DNA of 64,000 nucleotides from positions 96,001 to 160,000 of the forward strand of contig NZ_MRTQ01000010.1 of NCBI RefSeq assembly GCF_001956215.1, read 5' to 3'. The position numbers were made by a program, and so were the translations under genes. Numbering within the stretch: position 1 is the first letter of the stretch; every line of letters starts with the position of its first letter. Source of the DNA: Paenibacillus sp. FSL R5-0490 (GTDB lineage Bacteria; Bacillota; Bacilli; Bacillales; Cytobacillaceae). Shown piece by piece: positions 7,405 to 14,709 of this stretch. The notes under the pieces are model-generated. The model saw only the letters and a program-made list of their open reading frames with translations, searched no databases and was not told where the DNA came from.

Positions 7405-7934
7405 CCCATGAGCCCGGCGCTAGCTTGCCATTCTTCTTTCAGGATGCTCATTTCTATTAAGCTCCAATAATCATTTTTAACTTTATTGGTCTGCCTGAGA
7501 AGTCCTTCTTTTTGGAAACCTGCCTGCTCGTAAATCTTAATAGCAGGGAGATTAAAATCAAAAACCCCGAGACTGACTCTCTTTAATTTTAGCTCCTGGA
7601 AGGCTAAGTTCAGGATTTGATGAATCATTTCTGAAGCATACCCTTTCCCCCGTGCTGCGGAGTGGATGAAAACCTTGCCAACCCTCGCAGTTTCGTTGAC
7701 ACGGTCTACTCTTCCAAGGGAAATATGACCGATGATTTCATCGTTTGCCATAACTTTGCAGATATAATCCGAGCTGGTTTCCAGATTCGCAGAGCGTATA
7801 TACTTAGCAAGCTGCACATGATCAAGCGGGAATTCGAAATGAGCACCGCTCCACTGAACCATTAATTCCGGTGTGCTGATCCAGCTGATGAGCAAATCGA
7901 AATCTTTTTCTGTAAAAGGTTCTAATTTTACCAT
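7386..7934 (-). CDS. GNAT-family N-acetyltransferase
   Basis: A 182-residue protein with the Gcn5-related fold: N-terminal LEPFTEKDFDLLISWI, central strands VMANDEIIGHISLGRVD and TARVGKVFIHSAARGKGYASEMI (the acetyl-CoA-binding V-h-x-x-x-x-R/Q-G-x-G loop), and FNLPAIKIYEQAGFQKEG with the typical YEKxGF motif. It is close to RimJ/RimL-type acetyltransferases acting on amines or protein N-termini; substrate unknown. The start is set by AAAGGAGAT just upstream of ATG 7934; an extension to 7958 would bury that site. The last codons (GIQSNV, stop) are written by palindrome copy A, so the original C-terminus may have been altered. Confidence 0.88.
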   Translation of the reverse strand: MVKLEPFTEKDFDLLISWISTPELMVQWSGAHFEFPLDHVQLAKYIRSANLETSSDYICKVMANDEIIGHISLGRVDRVNETARVGKVFIHSAARGKGYASEMIHQILNLAFQELKLKRVSLGVFDFNLPAIKIYEQAGFQKEGLLRQTNKVKNDYWSLIEMSILKEEWQASAGLMGIQSNV

Positions 7935-8079
7935 GGTAATCTCCTTTTTATTAATCATCTGATTGTGCTGTTTTTTTATCTATTTTACAGGATTCAGGAA
8001 AAATCCTTCTAAAGTATGCTTTAAATATTAGTAATGAGCACATATTAATTTTGAGAACTATAAGGAAGGAGCAAATGAA

Positions 8080-8217
8080 TTGACCAGAAGGGATGAGCAA
8101 AATAAAAAACAGGCACAAGGTCCAAAAGAGGAGAGGGAGCTTGTCAATGAGTTTGGAAAATATAAGGGGGATCAGCCGGTTCCGCAGCCTAAGGATTATG
8201 ATGAGATCGAATACTAA
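8080..8217 (+). CDS. Small hydrophilic protein, uncharacterised (45 aa)
   Basis: The product reads MTRRDEQNKKQAQGPKEERE then LVNEFGKYKGDQPVPQPKDYDEIEY. The start is TTG: AAGGAAGGAG lies 8 bases upstream, and the nearby ATG is out of frame and stops at once. It has no membrane segment, is rich in charged residues and ends with an acidic tail. Short proteins with this look are common as spore or stress proteins in Bacillaceae, but I do not recognise the family. It stands alone between convergent minus-strand genes. Confidence 0.5.
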   Translation: MTRRDEQNKKQAQGPKEERELVNEFGKYKGDQPVPQPKDYDEIEY

Positions 8218-8244
8218 ATCAATTAATTCACAATGATCATAAAG

Positions 8245-8275
8245 GAAAAAAGAGACCCTGCCAAGAGGTCTCTTC
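8245..8275 (-). terminator. Terminator for the DUF2512 gene
   Basis: On the minus strand AAGAGACC and GGTCTCTT close a 9-base loop followed by TTTTCC. It sits 6 bases after the stop codon at 8281 and may also serve the plus-strand small gene. Confidence 0.8.
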
Positions 8276-8280
8276 AAATA

Positions 8281-8667
8281 TTACTCACGTCCATCATAAT
8301 CAAAAACACGTTTATCCAAGTAGACATGGAAGAACCATTCACCTGCACCTATCAAAAGAGCCGAGATAAATGCCGCCATTGCCAAGTCGTCTTTCCCTGA
8401 TGCCATTAATTCGCTTAAAAGCCAGATGACAACAAAGCTTAAACCAATGTCAGATAAGGTTGCAATGGTATTCCTTTTCGTATGCTCTGTTTCATCACCG
8501 GACATACGGAATATCATCATATCCCCAATTACATAAGCCCCTAGAGTGAGAATGAAACTAATAATAAGTGTTTCCGTAAAGCTGATATCAAAAATTCCAG
8601 TTAAAATAATTCCCAGCACAGCTGTAATCATAACAAATTTAATCAATATCGCTTTAATATGCTCCAT
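8281..8667 (-). CDS. DUF2512 membrane protein (YndM-like)
   Basis: 128 residues with four membrane helices: MEHIKAILIKFVMITAVLG, then SFTETLIISFILTLGAYVIGD, NTIATLSDIGLSFVVIWLLS and DLAMAAFISALLIGAGEWFFHVYL. The charged loop FRMSGDETEHTKRN and tail DKRVFDYDGRE are typical of the YndM/DUF2512 family of Bacillus, whose role is unknown. GAGGGAGGATT lies upstream of ATG. Monocistronic, followed by a terminator. The family call is from recognisable helix order and loop; function not inferred. Confidence 0.72.
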   Translation of the reverse strand: MEHIKAILIKFVMITAVLGIILTGIFDISFTETLIISFILTLGAYVIGDMMIFRMSGDETEHTKRNTIATLSDIGLSFVVIWLLSELMASGKDDLAMAAFISALLIGAGEWFFHVYLDKRVFDYDGRE

Positions 8668-8889
8668 GTTGAAATCCTCCCTCTTGATTTTTGTAACTAT
8701 ACCCGAAGGAAGGGGGGATAATCATTAGATTACAAGAAAATTGGAGGTCTGGATATCTGATCCTTGTCGGATAAATCAGGCAATCTGTGTGACTGAGAGG
8801 GTCTAAAAGAGAAACAAAAGACTCACATAGAAGAGATGCAGCTATATGATTTTCTAAAGAGGAAATATGGACAGCCAATACCGCAAAGG
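8668..8889. other. Short intergenic stretch with a thioesterase-like 27-bp fragment
   Basis: 222 bases without a convincing gene. Positions 8771-8797 match 10004-10030 inside the PaaI-type thioesterase gene at 25 of 27 bases in the same orientation (codons for LSHTDCLIY). Flanks do not align. A minus-strand open frame spans it but has no ribosome site. Confidence 0.45.
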
Positions 8890-9168
8890 TTATTTCATCA
8901 TTTTTATATTCACATACCCAAGTAAAATGACATAGCCCACCAGCAAAATGGGAAAAAGTATCTGGGCATCCGGATGGTTTATGAAACCTCCGGCTATCAG
9001 CAAAAGCCCCATTACTAAATTGTATATGCCTATAATCTTTGCCAGTTTATCTTTATCACTGACCCTTTGCTGATTGAACCCCGACAAAAGCCATGTCTGC
9101 TTTTTTACTCCGATCAAAAATGCAAGAATTAACAGGACTGCTCCGATAATAATAAAATGCTGATTCAT
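8890..9168 (-). CDS. DUF3784-like membrane protein
   Basis: 92 residues, three hydrophobic segments: FIIIGAVLLILAFLIGV, IIGIYNLVMGLLLIAGGFI and ILFPILLVGYVILLGYVNI, with a loop KKQTWLLSGFNQQRVSDKDKLAK. The phrase WLLSGFN plus a short polar loop is the signature of DUF3784 small membrane proteins found widely in Firmicutes. AAGGAGGAG precedes ATG. It follows the DUF2178-like gene 12 bases downstream in the same direction, so the XRE regulator, both membrane proteins and this gene probably form one operon. Function unknown. Confidence 0.75.
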   Translation of the reverse strand: MNQHFIIIGAVLLILAFLIGVKKQTWLLSGFNQQRVSDKDKLAKIIGIYNLVMGLLLIAGGFINHPDAQILFPILLVGYVILLGYVNIKMMK

Positions 9169-9180
9169 GAAAACTCCTCC

Positions 9181-9552
9181 TTATCTTCTTTTTATAATGA
9201 CTGGAACGATATAAAAACCTAAAAATAATGTAATGACTAAATACCAGATTAAAAGTTCAATATTAATCGATATGTTATTTAATATTTGGCTGGAGATGAT
9301 GAGATAGCTCAGGAGGAGGACAAGGGCCCCAGAGTAGACATATAGAGAGCACTGCAAAATATTGAGGTTCACCCTTTCATCGTACTCCAGTTCTTCCTTG
9401 GCCTCCTTTCTTTTAATCCTTAGCCATTTGAAGCCGCCAACGCTTATGGACAATCCGGCGACAAACCCCCATTGAATATTGTCTGTCATAAGTGTAATAG
9501 CTAGAAAAGCAAGAAAAGCTCCTAAACAGATAGTCCAGCTGTTTACATTCAT
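9181..9552 (-). CDS. DUF2178-like membrane protein
   Basis: 123 residues; four hydrophobic helices (ICLGAFLAFLAITLMTD, WGFVAGLSISVGGF, LYVYSGALVLLLSYLI, LLIWYLVITLFLGFYIVPVII) and a cytoplasmic loop with EELEYDERVNLN. The YDER motif followed by a pair of helices is typical of small DUF2178-type proteins that sit beside a short XRE repressor. The start is fixed by AAAGGAGGAAATGT before ATG 9552. It is preceded by the XRE gene with a 13-base gap and followed by the DUF3784 gene. Such pairs are often called transcription factor plus membrane partner; exact role unknown. Confidence 0.7.
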   Translation of the reverse strand: MNVNSWTICLGAFLAFLAITLMTDNIQWGFVAGLSISVGGFKWLRIKRKEAKEELEYDERVNLNILQCSLYVYSGALVLLLSYLIISSQILNNISINIELLIWYLVITLFLGFYIVPVIIKRR

Positions 9553-9565
9553 TACATTTCCTCCT

Positions 9566-9793
9566 TTAATGGTTCTCATCAATCCAAAACAGCTCATCTA
9601 AAGGTGTTTCCAAGTGTTTGCTGATTAAGAGGCAGACACGTATGGTCGGGTTGTATTTTTGTGCTTCAATCAAATTCATCGTTTGCCGGGTTACGCCAAC
9701 AAGCTTTGCAAGTTCTCCCTGAGTTAAACGCTCTTTTTCAATGCGTACAAGCTTTACCTTGTTTTTTATAGTGAACTCTTTCAAGTGCCTCAC
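9566..9793 (-). CDS. XRE-family helix-turn-helix regulator
   Basis: A 75-residue protein that is essentially one HTH_3 domain: KNKVKLVRIEKERLTQGELA-KLVGVTRQTMNLIEAQKYNPTIRVCLLISKHLETPLDELFWIDE. It resembles the short repressors of the YozG/YvaO type (VTRQTxNxIExxKYNP motif, recognition helix about residues 37-48). GTG at 9793 is the likely start, with AAGGAA before it. An almost perfect 14-bp inverted repeat (9817-9854) lies just upstream and is the obvious autoregulatory operator. First gene of the operon with two membrane proteins. Confidence 0.9.
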   Translation of the reverse strand: MRHLKEFTIKNKVKLVRIEKERLTQGELAKLVGVTRQTMNLIEAQKYNPTIRVCLLISKHLETPLDELFWIDENH

Positions 9794-9816
9794 TCATTTC
9801 CTTTTCTTACCTTTAT

Positions 9817-9854
9817 TGTAATATATATTTGCAAAAAGTAAAATATATATTACA
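9817..9854. promoter_or_regulatory. Inverted repeat upstream of the XRE gene
   Basis: TGTAATATATATTT and AAATATATATTACA are perfect reverse complements separated by ten bases. The position, 24 bases upstream of the start, fits a repressor operator overlapping the promoter. Confidence 0.6.
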
Positions 9855-9863
9855 TTTTTTTCG

Positions 9864-9884
9864 AAAAAAAGCCTCTGCAGGCTT
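9864..9884 (-). terminator. Terminator for the thioesterase gene
   Basis: Minus strand AAGCCT and AGGCTT flank GCAG, then TTTTTT. It stands 45 bases after the stop codon. Confidence 0.7.
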
Positions 9885-9928
9885 AGAATCTACTTAAGCA
9901 AGATCTGATAATTCTTTTACGATATGCT

Positions 9929-10321
9929 CTATAGCGTATTCCCTATATTATTGATAGCTGCGAAAATCCCCGATGCTTTGGCAACCACCTGATCCTGATC
10001 GTTATAAATCAGGCAATCCGTGTGGCTGAGGCTTCTTCCTCTTTTCACAAGGTGAGCATCTGCAACAAGATATTCCCCTGTGGCCCCCTTTAAGAAACTG
10101 ACCTTCAAATCAGCGGTGACCACGGATTGCATCTGGTTTTCATCCGGCTCGAAAATATTCCCCATTGCTACATCCGCAAGAGTGGAAATGATCCCTCCAT
10201 GCACCAGTCCGGCGCTGTTAATAAAGAGAGGCTGGATGGGCAAAGTGACTTTCATTTTGCTTTCATTGATTCTTTCGTAATGGAATTTCAGGAATTCATC
10301 AAAAGGCTGTTTGATTAGCAT
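9929..10321 (-). CDS. PaaI-family hotdog-fold acyl-CoA thioesterase
   Basis: 130 residues. The hotdog core is clear: LPIQPLFINSAGLVHGGIIS-TLADVAMGNIF (the HGG-h-x-x-x-x-D motif of PaaI/YuxO thioesterases, about residues 41-52, helix with catalytic Asp), then VTADLKVSFLKGA-GEYLVADAHLVKRGRSLSHTDCLIYNDQDQVVAKASG-IF. These enzymes hydrolyse acyl-CoA esters; the substrate cannot be told. GGAGTG lies upstream of ATG. Monocistronic. A 27-bp piece of this gene recurs at 8771. Confidence 0.85.
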   Translation of the reverse strand: MLIKQPFDEFLKFHYERINESKMKVTLPIQPLFINSAGLVHGGIISTLADVAMGNIFEPDENQMQSVVTADLKVSFLKGATGEYLVADAHLVKRGRSLSHTDCLIYNDQDQVVAKASGIFAAINNIGNTL

Positions 10322-10483
10322 TTGCTACACTCCAATTTCTTTTAGTTAAAATGGTTATTCCCGATTTTTTGTGAAATCCCTGCTAATTTGCAGAGAAGAG
10401 GCTCCAAAATTATTACATGGTTTCTTAAAATCAAAAAAAGTGATATTATTTTCAATAAATTCAAAAAAAGGCGGGGCTGGAAG

Positions 10484-11593
10484 ATGGCAAAAGTAGAGAA
10501 TATTAGTTTCGCAGAAAATTTTCCTATTTCATTTAAGGAACTGGAAGAAGAAGCAGAGAAAGTGATGGGGGCTGGCGGATTTGGCTATGTCCAATCAGGA
10601 GCCGGCGGGGAAGAAACGCTGAAAAAGAATATCGAATCCTTTGCAAAATACTCAATTGTTCCGAGAATGCTGAGGGATGTTTCATTGCCGGATATAAGTG
10701 TGAATTTATTTGGTAAAACGTATCCTTATCCAGTATTCCTTGCGCCGATTGGAATGCAGCGGCTTGAACACAGTGAGGGTGAGCTGGCATCTGCCCGGGC
10801 GGCAGCTTCGTTTGGAGTTCCTTTTATTCAGAGCACAGTATCCAGTTATTCCATTGAAGAAATTGCAAAGGCAACAGATTCGAGTCCAAAATGGTTCCAA
10901 TTATATTGGTCCAATTATGAAGAAGCCTCCTTCAGCATGGTTCGCCGTGCGGAGAAAGCAGGGTATGAGGCAATTGTGTTAACGGTTGATACGGTGATGA
11001 TGGGATGGAGGGAAGCTGATCTAAGAAACAATTTTTCCCCGTTAAAGATTGGCTATGGAAAAGCAAATTATGAAAGCGATCCAGTCTTTATGGCTTCTCT
11101 CCAGGACGGCGATGTCGTACAGGCAATCCTTGATAATATTCATCATCCAACATTAAGCTGGGAGCATATTTCCAGATTAAAAGAGAAAACCAGCCTGCCG
11201 ATTTTATTAAAGGGCATTCTCCACCCTGAAGATGCCAGGCTGGCCGTTGAAAGAGGGATAGACGGAATCATTGTCTCTAATCATGGCGGCAGACAGCTTG
11301 ATGGAGTGATTGCGGCGATTGATGCGCTTGAACCGATCGCGAAGGAAGTTAAAGGAAGGATTCCAGTATTGTTTGACAGCGGCATTCGACGAGGTTCAGA
11401 TGTGGTTAAAGCTCTGGCACTTGGAGCTGACGCCGTTTGTCTGGGACGGCCGTATGTGTACGGCTTGGCCATTGGCGGGGAGGATGGAGTTGAAAAAGTG
11501 CTTGCCAACTTTATAGAAGAAACAAAAGTGTCGCTTTCTCTGGCAGGGGTGGGGAGCTTAAAGGATATTGCTGGTCTGCAGTTAATTCGATAA
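10484..11593 (+). CDS. FMN-dependent alpha-hydroxy-acid oxidase (lactate oxidase/monooxygenase type)
   Basis: 369 residues forming a single TIM-barrel FMN enzyme. FMN and substrate motifs appear in order: GFGYVQSGAGGEETLKKN near the start, PVFLAPIGMQRL, FQLYWSNYEEA, VLTVDTVMMGWREADLRNN, ILLKGILHPEDA (the FMN-contacting Lys), the catalytic SNHGGRQLDG (His, Arg; about 264-273), FDSGIRRGSDVVKALALGADAVCLGRPYVYGLAI. Such enzymes oxidise L-lactate or related 2-hydroxy acids with oxygen. Whether product is H2O2 plus ketoacid or CO2 plus acid cannot be seen. AGGCGGGGCTGGAAG precedes ATG 10484; an in-frame upstream extension has no site. Monocistronic. Confidence 0.87.
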   Translation: MAKVENISFAENFPISFKELEEEAEKVMGAGGFGYVQSGAGGEETLKKNIESFAKYSIVPRMLRDVSLPDISVNLFGKTYPYPVFLAPIGMQRLEHSEGELASARAAASFGVPFIQSTVSSYSIEEIAKATDSSPKWFQLYWSNYEEASFSMVRRAEKAGYEAIVLTVDTVMMGWREADLRNNFSPLKIGYGKANYESDPVFMASLQDGDVVQAILDNIHHPTLSWEHISRLKEKTSLPILLKGILHPEDARLAVERGIDGIIVSNHGGRQLDGVIAAIDALEPIAKEVKGRIPVLFDSGIRRGSDVVKALALGADAVCLGRPYVYGLAIGGEDGVEKVLANFIEETKVSLSLAGVGSLKDIAGLQLIR

Positions 11594-11618
11594 AGCATTC
11601 TAACAAAAGCTTGGCATG

Positions 11619-11660
11619 TTGACAGTTAAGACTGTGTTTATTACTATACCTATAGGGGTA
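11619..11660 (+). promoter_or_regulatory. Promoter with CsoR/CstR-type operator
   Basis: TTGACA at 11619-11624 and TACTAT at 11642-11647 are separated by 17 bases, a good SigA promoter. Overlapping the -10 is ATACCTATAGGGGTA (11646-11660), the ATACC-N4-GGGGTA pattern of CsoR copper and CstR persulfide repressors. No such repressor gene is in the window. Confidence 0.6.
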
Positions 11661-11696
11661 CATGATTAATATGCCAATACTAAAGGAGATGCAGTC

Positions 11697-12080
11697 ATGT
11701 TCGATTACACAGCTGAAACCGAAAAATCAATTGAAGAAGCGATATCCTCACTGGAAGGAAGTCTGAAGGACGAAAAGTTTGGAGTTCTATGGCAGTTTAA
11801 TGTTCAGGAGAAGCTGCAGGAAAAAGGCCTGGAATATAACGAGGCATTCCATGTGTTAGAGGTTTGTAATCCGAATGAAGCACATCGCGTTTTAACACAG
11901 AATAAAATGGCCGGCTACTTCCTGCCTTGTAAAATTGTCGTTTATGAAGACAAGGGCAAAACGAAAATTGGGATGCCTAAGCCGACAAGTATGATTGAGC
12001 TAATCAATGACGAATCTGTTCAAAGCTTCGCAGCAGAAATTGAAGAGCGCTTAATCCAGTGCATCAGGAAAAGTATATAA
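11697..12080 (+). CDS. DUF302 domain protein
   Basis: 127 residues, soluble. The DUF302 fold covers the whole protein: FDYTAETEKSIEEAISSLEGSLKDEKFGVLWQFNVQEKLQEKGLEY, then the highly conserved block FHVLEVCNPNEAHRVLTQN (Cys near residue 63) and a second Cys in GYFLPCKIVVYEDKGKTKIGMPKP. DUF302 proteins are often near rhodanese, persulfide dioxygenase or copper genes. AAGGAG precedes ATG. The promoter carries a CsoR/CstR-like operator, which supports control by copper or reactive sulfur. Biochemical role unknown. Confidence 0.88.
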   Translation: MFDYTAETEKSIEEAISSLEGSLKDEKFGVLWQFNVQEKLQEKGLEYNEAFHVLEVCNPNEAHRVLTQNKMAGYFLPCKIVVYEDKGKTKIGMPKPTSMIELINDESVQSFAAEIEERLIQCIRKSI

Positions 12081-12154
12081 GTTAAAAGTTTGATGACAGT
12101 GCCGGAATAATTTGTTAAGCTTGAAACAGCTTATCAAATTAAATATCTATGTAA

Positions 12155-12252
12155 CTACTAGGGGTGCCCCGAATGTGCGGGCTGAGAGGAAAGCGCTTAT
12201 AGCTTTCCGACTCTTATGGACCTGATCTGGTTAATGCCAGCGGAGGGAAGTA
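12155..12252 (+). ncRNA. TPP riboswitch 1 (upstream of thiW)
   Basis: The THI-box is complete: CTACTAGGGGTGCCC, GCGGGCTGAGAGGAAAG, a variable arm, GACCTGATCTGGTTAATGCCAGCGGAGGGAAGTAG. Thiamine pyrophosphate would promote the downstream terminator. Confidence 0.96.
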
Positions 12253-12287
12253 GGATTTGACAATCTGTCGATTCATATACTTAAACC

Positions 12288-12321
12288 AAGCCGGGTCCTT
12301 TGTGGGGATCCGGCCTTTTTG
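12288..12321 (+). terminator. Terminator of TPP riboswitch 1
   Basis: AAGCCGGGTCC and GGATCCGGCC form the stem, with TTTTT following; about 60 bases before the thiW start. Confidence 0.85.
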
Positions 12322-12379
12322 TATACATACTTCTCATCCTGATAAGCAATCAGGCTGCCCTTTTAGAAAGGAGGTTTAG

Positions 12380-12868
12380 ATGAAAAGAACCCGATTGTTA
12401 ACTACTATGGCTTTATTTACGGCGATTGGGACACTGGGATCCCATTTGCTCTGGTTCCCGGCAGGTATAGCCAAAGCCTATCCGGTCCAGCATGCGGTGA
12501 ATGTATTGGCCGCGGTGACGCTTGGCCCCTTGCCTGCAGCAGGCGTCGCTTTTATGATTGCTTTGCTTCGTAATCTGCTTGGATTCGGGACGCTGCTTGC
12601 GTTTCCAGGCGGCATGATCGGTGCGTTTTTGGCTGGTGTCCTTTATTTGAAATTCGGCCGGAAAATATGGGCTGTAGTGGGAGAGGTGGTGGGCACCGGC
12701 ATAATCGGTGCATTGTTTACCGTTCCATACGCAAAGTTTCTCATGGGCAGTGCAGCTGGTGCATTCTTCTTTGTGCCGCCGTTTCTGGTCAGCAGCATTG
12801 CCGGTGCGTCGATAGGCTGGATAGTATTAGCGAAGGTTAAAGAGAAGAATTTGGTTCAGAATATGTGA
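12380..12868 (+). CDS. thiW: ECF transporter S component ThiW (thiazole precursor uptake)
   Basis: 162 residues, about five to six membrane helices. Typical ThiW features: LTTMALFTAIGTLGSHLLWFPAGIAKAYPVQHAVNVLAA, GPLPAAGVAFMIALLRNLLG, FPGGMIGAFLAGVLYLKFGRKIWAVVGEVVGTGIIGA. ThiW is the substrate-binding membrane subunit predicted to bring hydroxyethylthiazole into the cell with the shared EcfAAT energising module. AAGGAGGTTT precedes ATG. It has its own TPP riboswitch and no partner gene; tenA follows behind a second riboswitch. Confidence 0.93.
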   Translation: MKRTRLLTTMALFTAIGTLGSHLLWFPAGIAKAYPVQHAVNVLAAVTLGPLPAAGVAFMIALLRNLLGFGTLLAFPGGMIGAFLAGVLYLKFGRKIWAVVGEVVGTGIIGALFTVPYAKFLMGSAAGAFFFVPPFLVSSIAGASIGWIVLAKVKEKNLVQNM

Positions 12869-12892
12869 TGATTTTGGGCTGGTAAAGCTAGT

Positions 12893-12990
12893 TGAGTAAG
12901 CAGGTAAGCGAGTGCAGCATAGCAACCTGACTTTATGAGCATTTTCAAGAGTTATGGGCAAAATTCAAAATTTATGAGCGAAAACATCAA
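12893..12990. repeat. Short degenerate repeats with TTATGAGC
   Basis: Between thiW and riboswitch 2, TTATGAGC at about 12936, TTATGGGC at 12952 and TTATGAGC at 12973 recur at 15-25 base steps with AAAATTCAA-type linkers. A related pattern (GCGCACATAAA, CGCACATAAAC) is found at 25315-25345 in the other orientation. This suggests a dispersed intergenic repeat. Confidence 0.5.
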
Positions 12991-13030
12991 GTTAGACAAT
13001 CGATAAAAAATAATTAATAATGTGAGAAAA

Positions 13031-13116
13031 CTGCTAGGGGCGCTACGGCTGAGATAAGGAGCTTTTCCTTTGTCCCTTGGAACCTGATCTGGATAATGCC
13101 AGCGCAGGGAAGCAGT
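13031..13116 (+). ncRNA. TPP riboswitch 2 (upstream of tenA)
   Basis: CTGCTAGGGGCGC, ACGGCTGAGATAAGG, and GGAACCTGATCTGGATAATGCCAGCGCAGGGAAGCAG give all THI-box blocks. Confidence 0.96.
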
Positions 13117-13147
13117 GAGGACCTCAATATAAATCCTCATGCTTTTT
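13116..13147 (+). terminator. Terminator of TPP riboswitch 2
   Basis: TGAGGA and TCCTCA close a loop directly after the aptamer, then TGCTTTTT. Confidence 0.65.
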
Positions 13148-13187
13148 CCCCGGCAGCTTCTGTATTTAATTAAGGAGGCTATTTTTT

Positions 13188-13877
13188 ATGACTTTTTCAG
13201 AGATACTGCGCAAGGAAAATGAAGATTTGTTTCAGCTGATATTTGAACATCCATTTGTCCAGGGTATCGGGAGAGGGGATGTGCCGAAAGAGGCACTGGC
13301 TCATTACATTAAAGCGGACTTTGAGTATTTGAATGCGTTCATGCATATTTATGGGATTGCCATTTCAAAGTCTGCAGAGCGTAAGGATATTGCTTATTTT
13401 AATCAGCAAATAGAATTCGTATTGAACAGCGAAGTACATCCCCACCATAATTTTTGCCAGCAGATTGGCGTGGATTACGAAGCATTGCAGGGTTATCCGC
13501 TCCCGCCAACAGCTGATCATTATGTTAAGCACATGATGTATCATGCCCACACAGGCGGCATGGGTGAAATCCTTTCTGCATTATTGCCTTGTCCATGGAC
13601 TTATTGGGAGATTGGGCTTGAGCTCATGAAGCAATATGAGCCAGATGAGAACCATCCGTTTTATCCGTGGATCTCTTTTTATGCAAATTTAAGGGTCGAA
13701 GCTGTGACCATGAATATGAGAAACCGTTTGGATGAGCTTGCTGATGCGGCATCACCGGAAGAAAGGCAGCGAATGAAGGACGCTTTCCGAAAAAGCTGCC
13801 AGCTGGAGCTTGGCTTCTGGGAGATGGCTTATACCTGCGAAGAGTGGCCGGCGGGCAGTCCGGCGGCAGTAAGATAA
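13188..13877 (+). CDS. tenA: Aminopyrimidine aminohydrolase / thiaminase II
   Basis: TenA hydrolyses formylaminopyrimidine or amino-HMP, salvaging thiamine from its breakdown products. The 229-residue, all-helical protein shows the family motifs: FVQGIGRGDVPKEALAHYIKADFEYL near the N-terminus, HAHTGGMGEILSALLPCPWTYWEIG (active-site Cys about residue 135 with YWEIG), and W-x-S-FYANLRVEAVTMNMRNRLDELA. AAGGAGGC precedes ATG. It stands alone behind a TPP riboswitch, next to thiW. The GTSPAAVR-like tail and last Gly-rich residues vary in this family. Confidence 0.95.
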   Translation: MTFSEILRKENEDLFQLIFEHPFVQGIGRGDVPKEALAHYIKADFEYLNAFMHIYGIAISKSAERKDIAYFNQQIEFVLNSEVHPHHNFCQQIGVDYEALQGYPLPPTADHYVKHMMYHAHTGGMGEILSALLPCPWTYWEIGLELMKQYEPDENHPFYPWISFYANLRVEAVTMNMRNRLDELADAASPEERQRMKDAFRKSCQLELGFWEMAYTCEEWPAGSPAAVR

Positions 13878-13878
13878 G

Positions 13879-13922
13879 AAAAACGCCTGCATCTGCTTTA
13901 TGGCAGCGCAGGCGTTTTTTCA
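13879..13922 (+). terminator. Bidirectional terminator after tenA
   Basis: AAAACGCCTGC and GCAGGCGTTTTTT form the stem. The stop codon of the convergent DUF1287 gene lies in its loop. Confidence 0.85.
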
Positions 13923-14605
13923 AAATCCCATCTGTAATGAGCGGTAATGGGAGTCTTAAAAGAAGATAGTTTTACTTCTGCTGCAAATGGTGTGGAGTTA
14001 TGTATCACGTATGGAATGCCATCCTTCGTCCGCTTGTCAGATATGATTGCCGCATGGTCGAATTTAGGGGAAAGAAAAACCACGATGTCACCCGGCTGCC
14101 ATTGCTTAAGGTTCTTAACATCTCCTGGAATCAGTTCTGTTGTTAATGACATTGCGAACCGGCTAAAAAAGATATTCTGGTTTGGCACCCTTCTGAAATC
14201 AATGTTCGGGTCAGGCTTGCCCTGGACTCTTGAATACAAGTCCGTATTCCCGGCGATATCCTGATCAATAAGATCCTTTATGATTACATCAGCTCCTTGG
14301 AATCCTCTCCATATCACGTCTGTACAGACACCTTCGCCATCGGGCGGATAGCCTCCCGCATAGTAGGCACTTTTATATGGCGTGCGCTGTTCCACTTCTT
14401 TTCTGGCTGTCTGGACCATATCAAGCGGATCAGCAATGCCGTTTTGATTTGAATCGGCCTGTGAGTAATCAGAGGGCACCTCCAGTTTCTTTGCAATTGG
14501 ATTTCCAAAATGAATGCCGATGGAATCCAGAATAATTCCGCTCCGGAAAAAAAGAATGAATAATAACATTACTCCAATTATTGATGTAAATACCTTTTTA
14601 AACAT
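13898..14605 (-). CDS. DUF1287 exported protein (YiiX/NlpC-like)
   Basis: About 235 residues. A signal-anchor FKKVFTSIIGVMLLFILFF is followed by an extracellular domain. The block DPLDMVQTARKEVEQRTPYKSAYYAGGYPPDGEGVCTDVIWRGFQ (Cys about residue 96) and KFDHAAIISDK (His) plus YVIHNSTPFAAEVKLSSFK gives the Cys-His pattern of a DUF1287 papain-like domain. Target not known; cell-wall or phospholipid hydrolysis are guesses. GGTGAGGTG ends six bases before ATG 14605, preferred over GTG 14614. Its stop codon is inside the shared terminator. Confidence 0.8.
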   Translation of the reverse strand: MFKKVFTSIIGVMLLFILFFRSGIILDSIGIHFGNPIAKKLEVPSDYSQADSNQNGIADPLDMVQTARKEVEQRTPYKSAYYAGGYPPDGEGVCTDVIWRGFQGADVIIKDLIDQDIAGNTDLYSRVQGKPDPNIDFRRVPNQNIFFSRFAMSLTTELIPGDVKNLKQWQPGDIVVFLSPKFDHAAIISDKRTKDGIPYVIHNSTPFAAEVKLSSFKTPITAHYRWDFEKTPALP

Positions 14606-14709
14606 AAAGTACACCTCACCTATTTTACTGAATAGACGGCATTATTTCCCAATAAGTTACATGAAGGTATGATAAGATTGTTATAACAATTCATAAGAGA
14701 GGGGATATA

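Noticed and set aside
8654..8878. 74-codon minus-strand frame containing LSHTDCLIY
   Set aside because: No start signal and no other similarity to thioesterase; only a 27-bp fragment matches.
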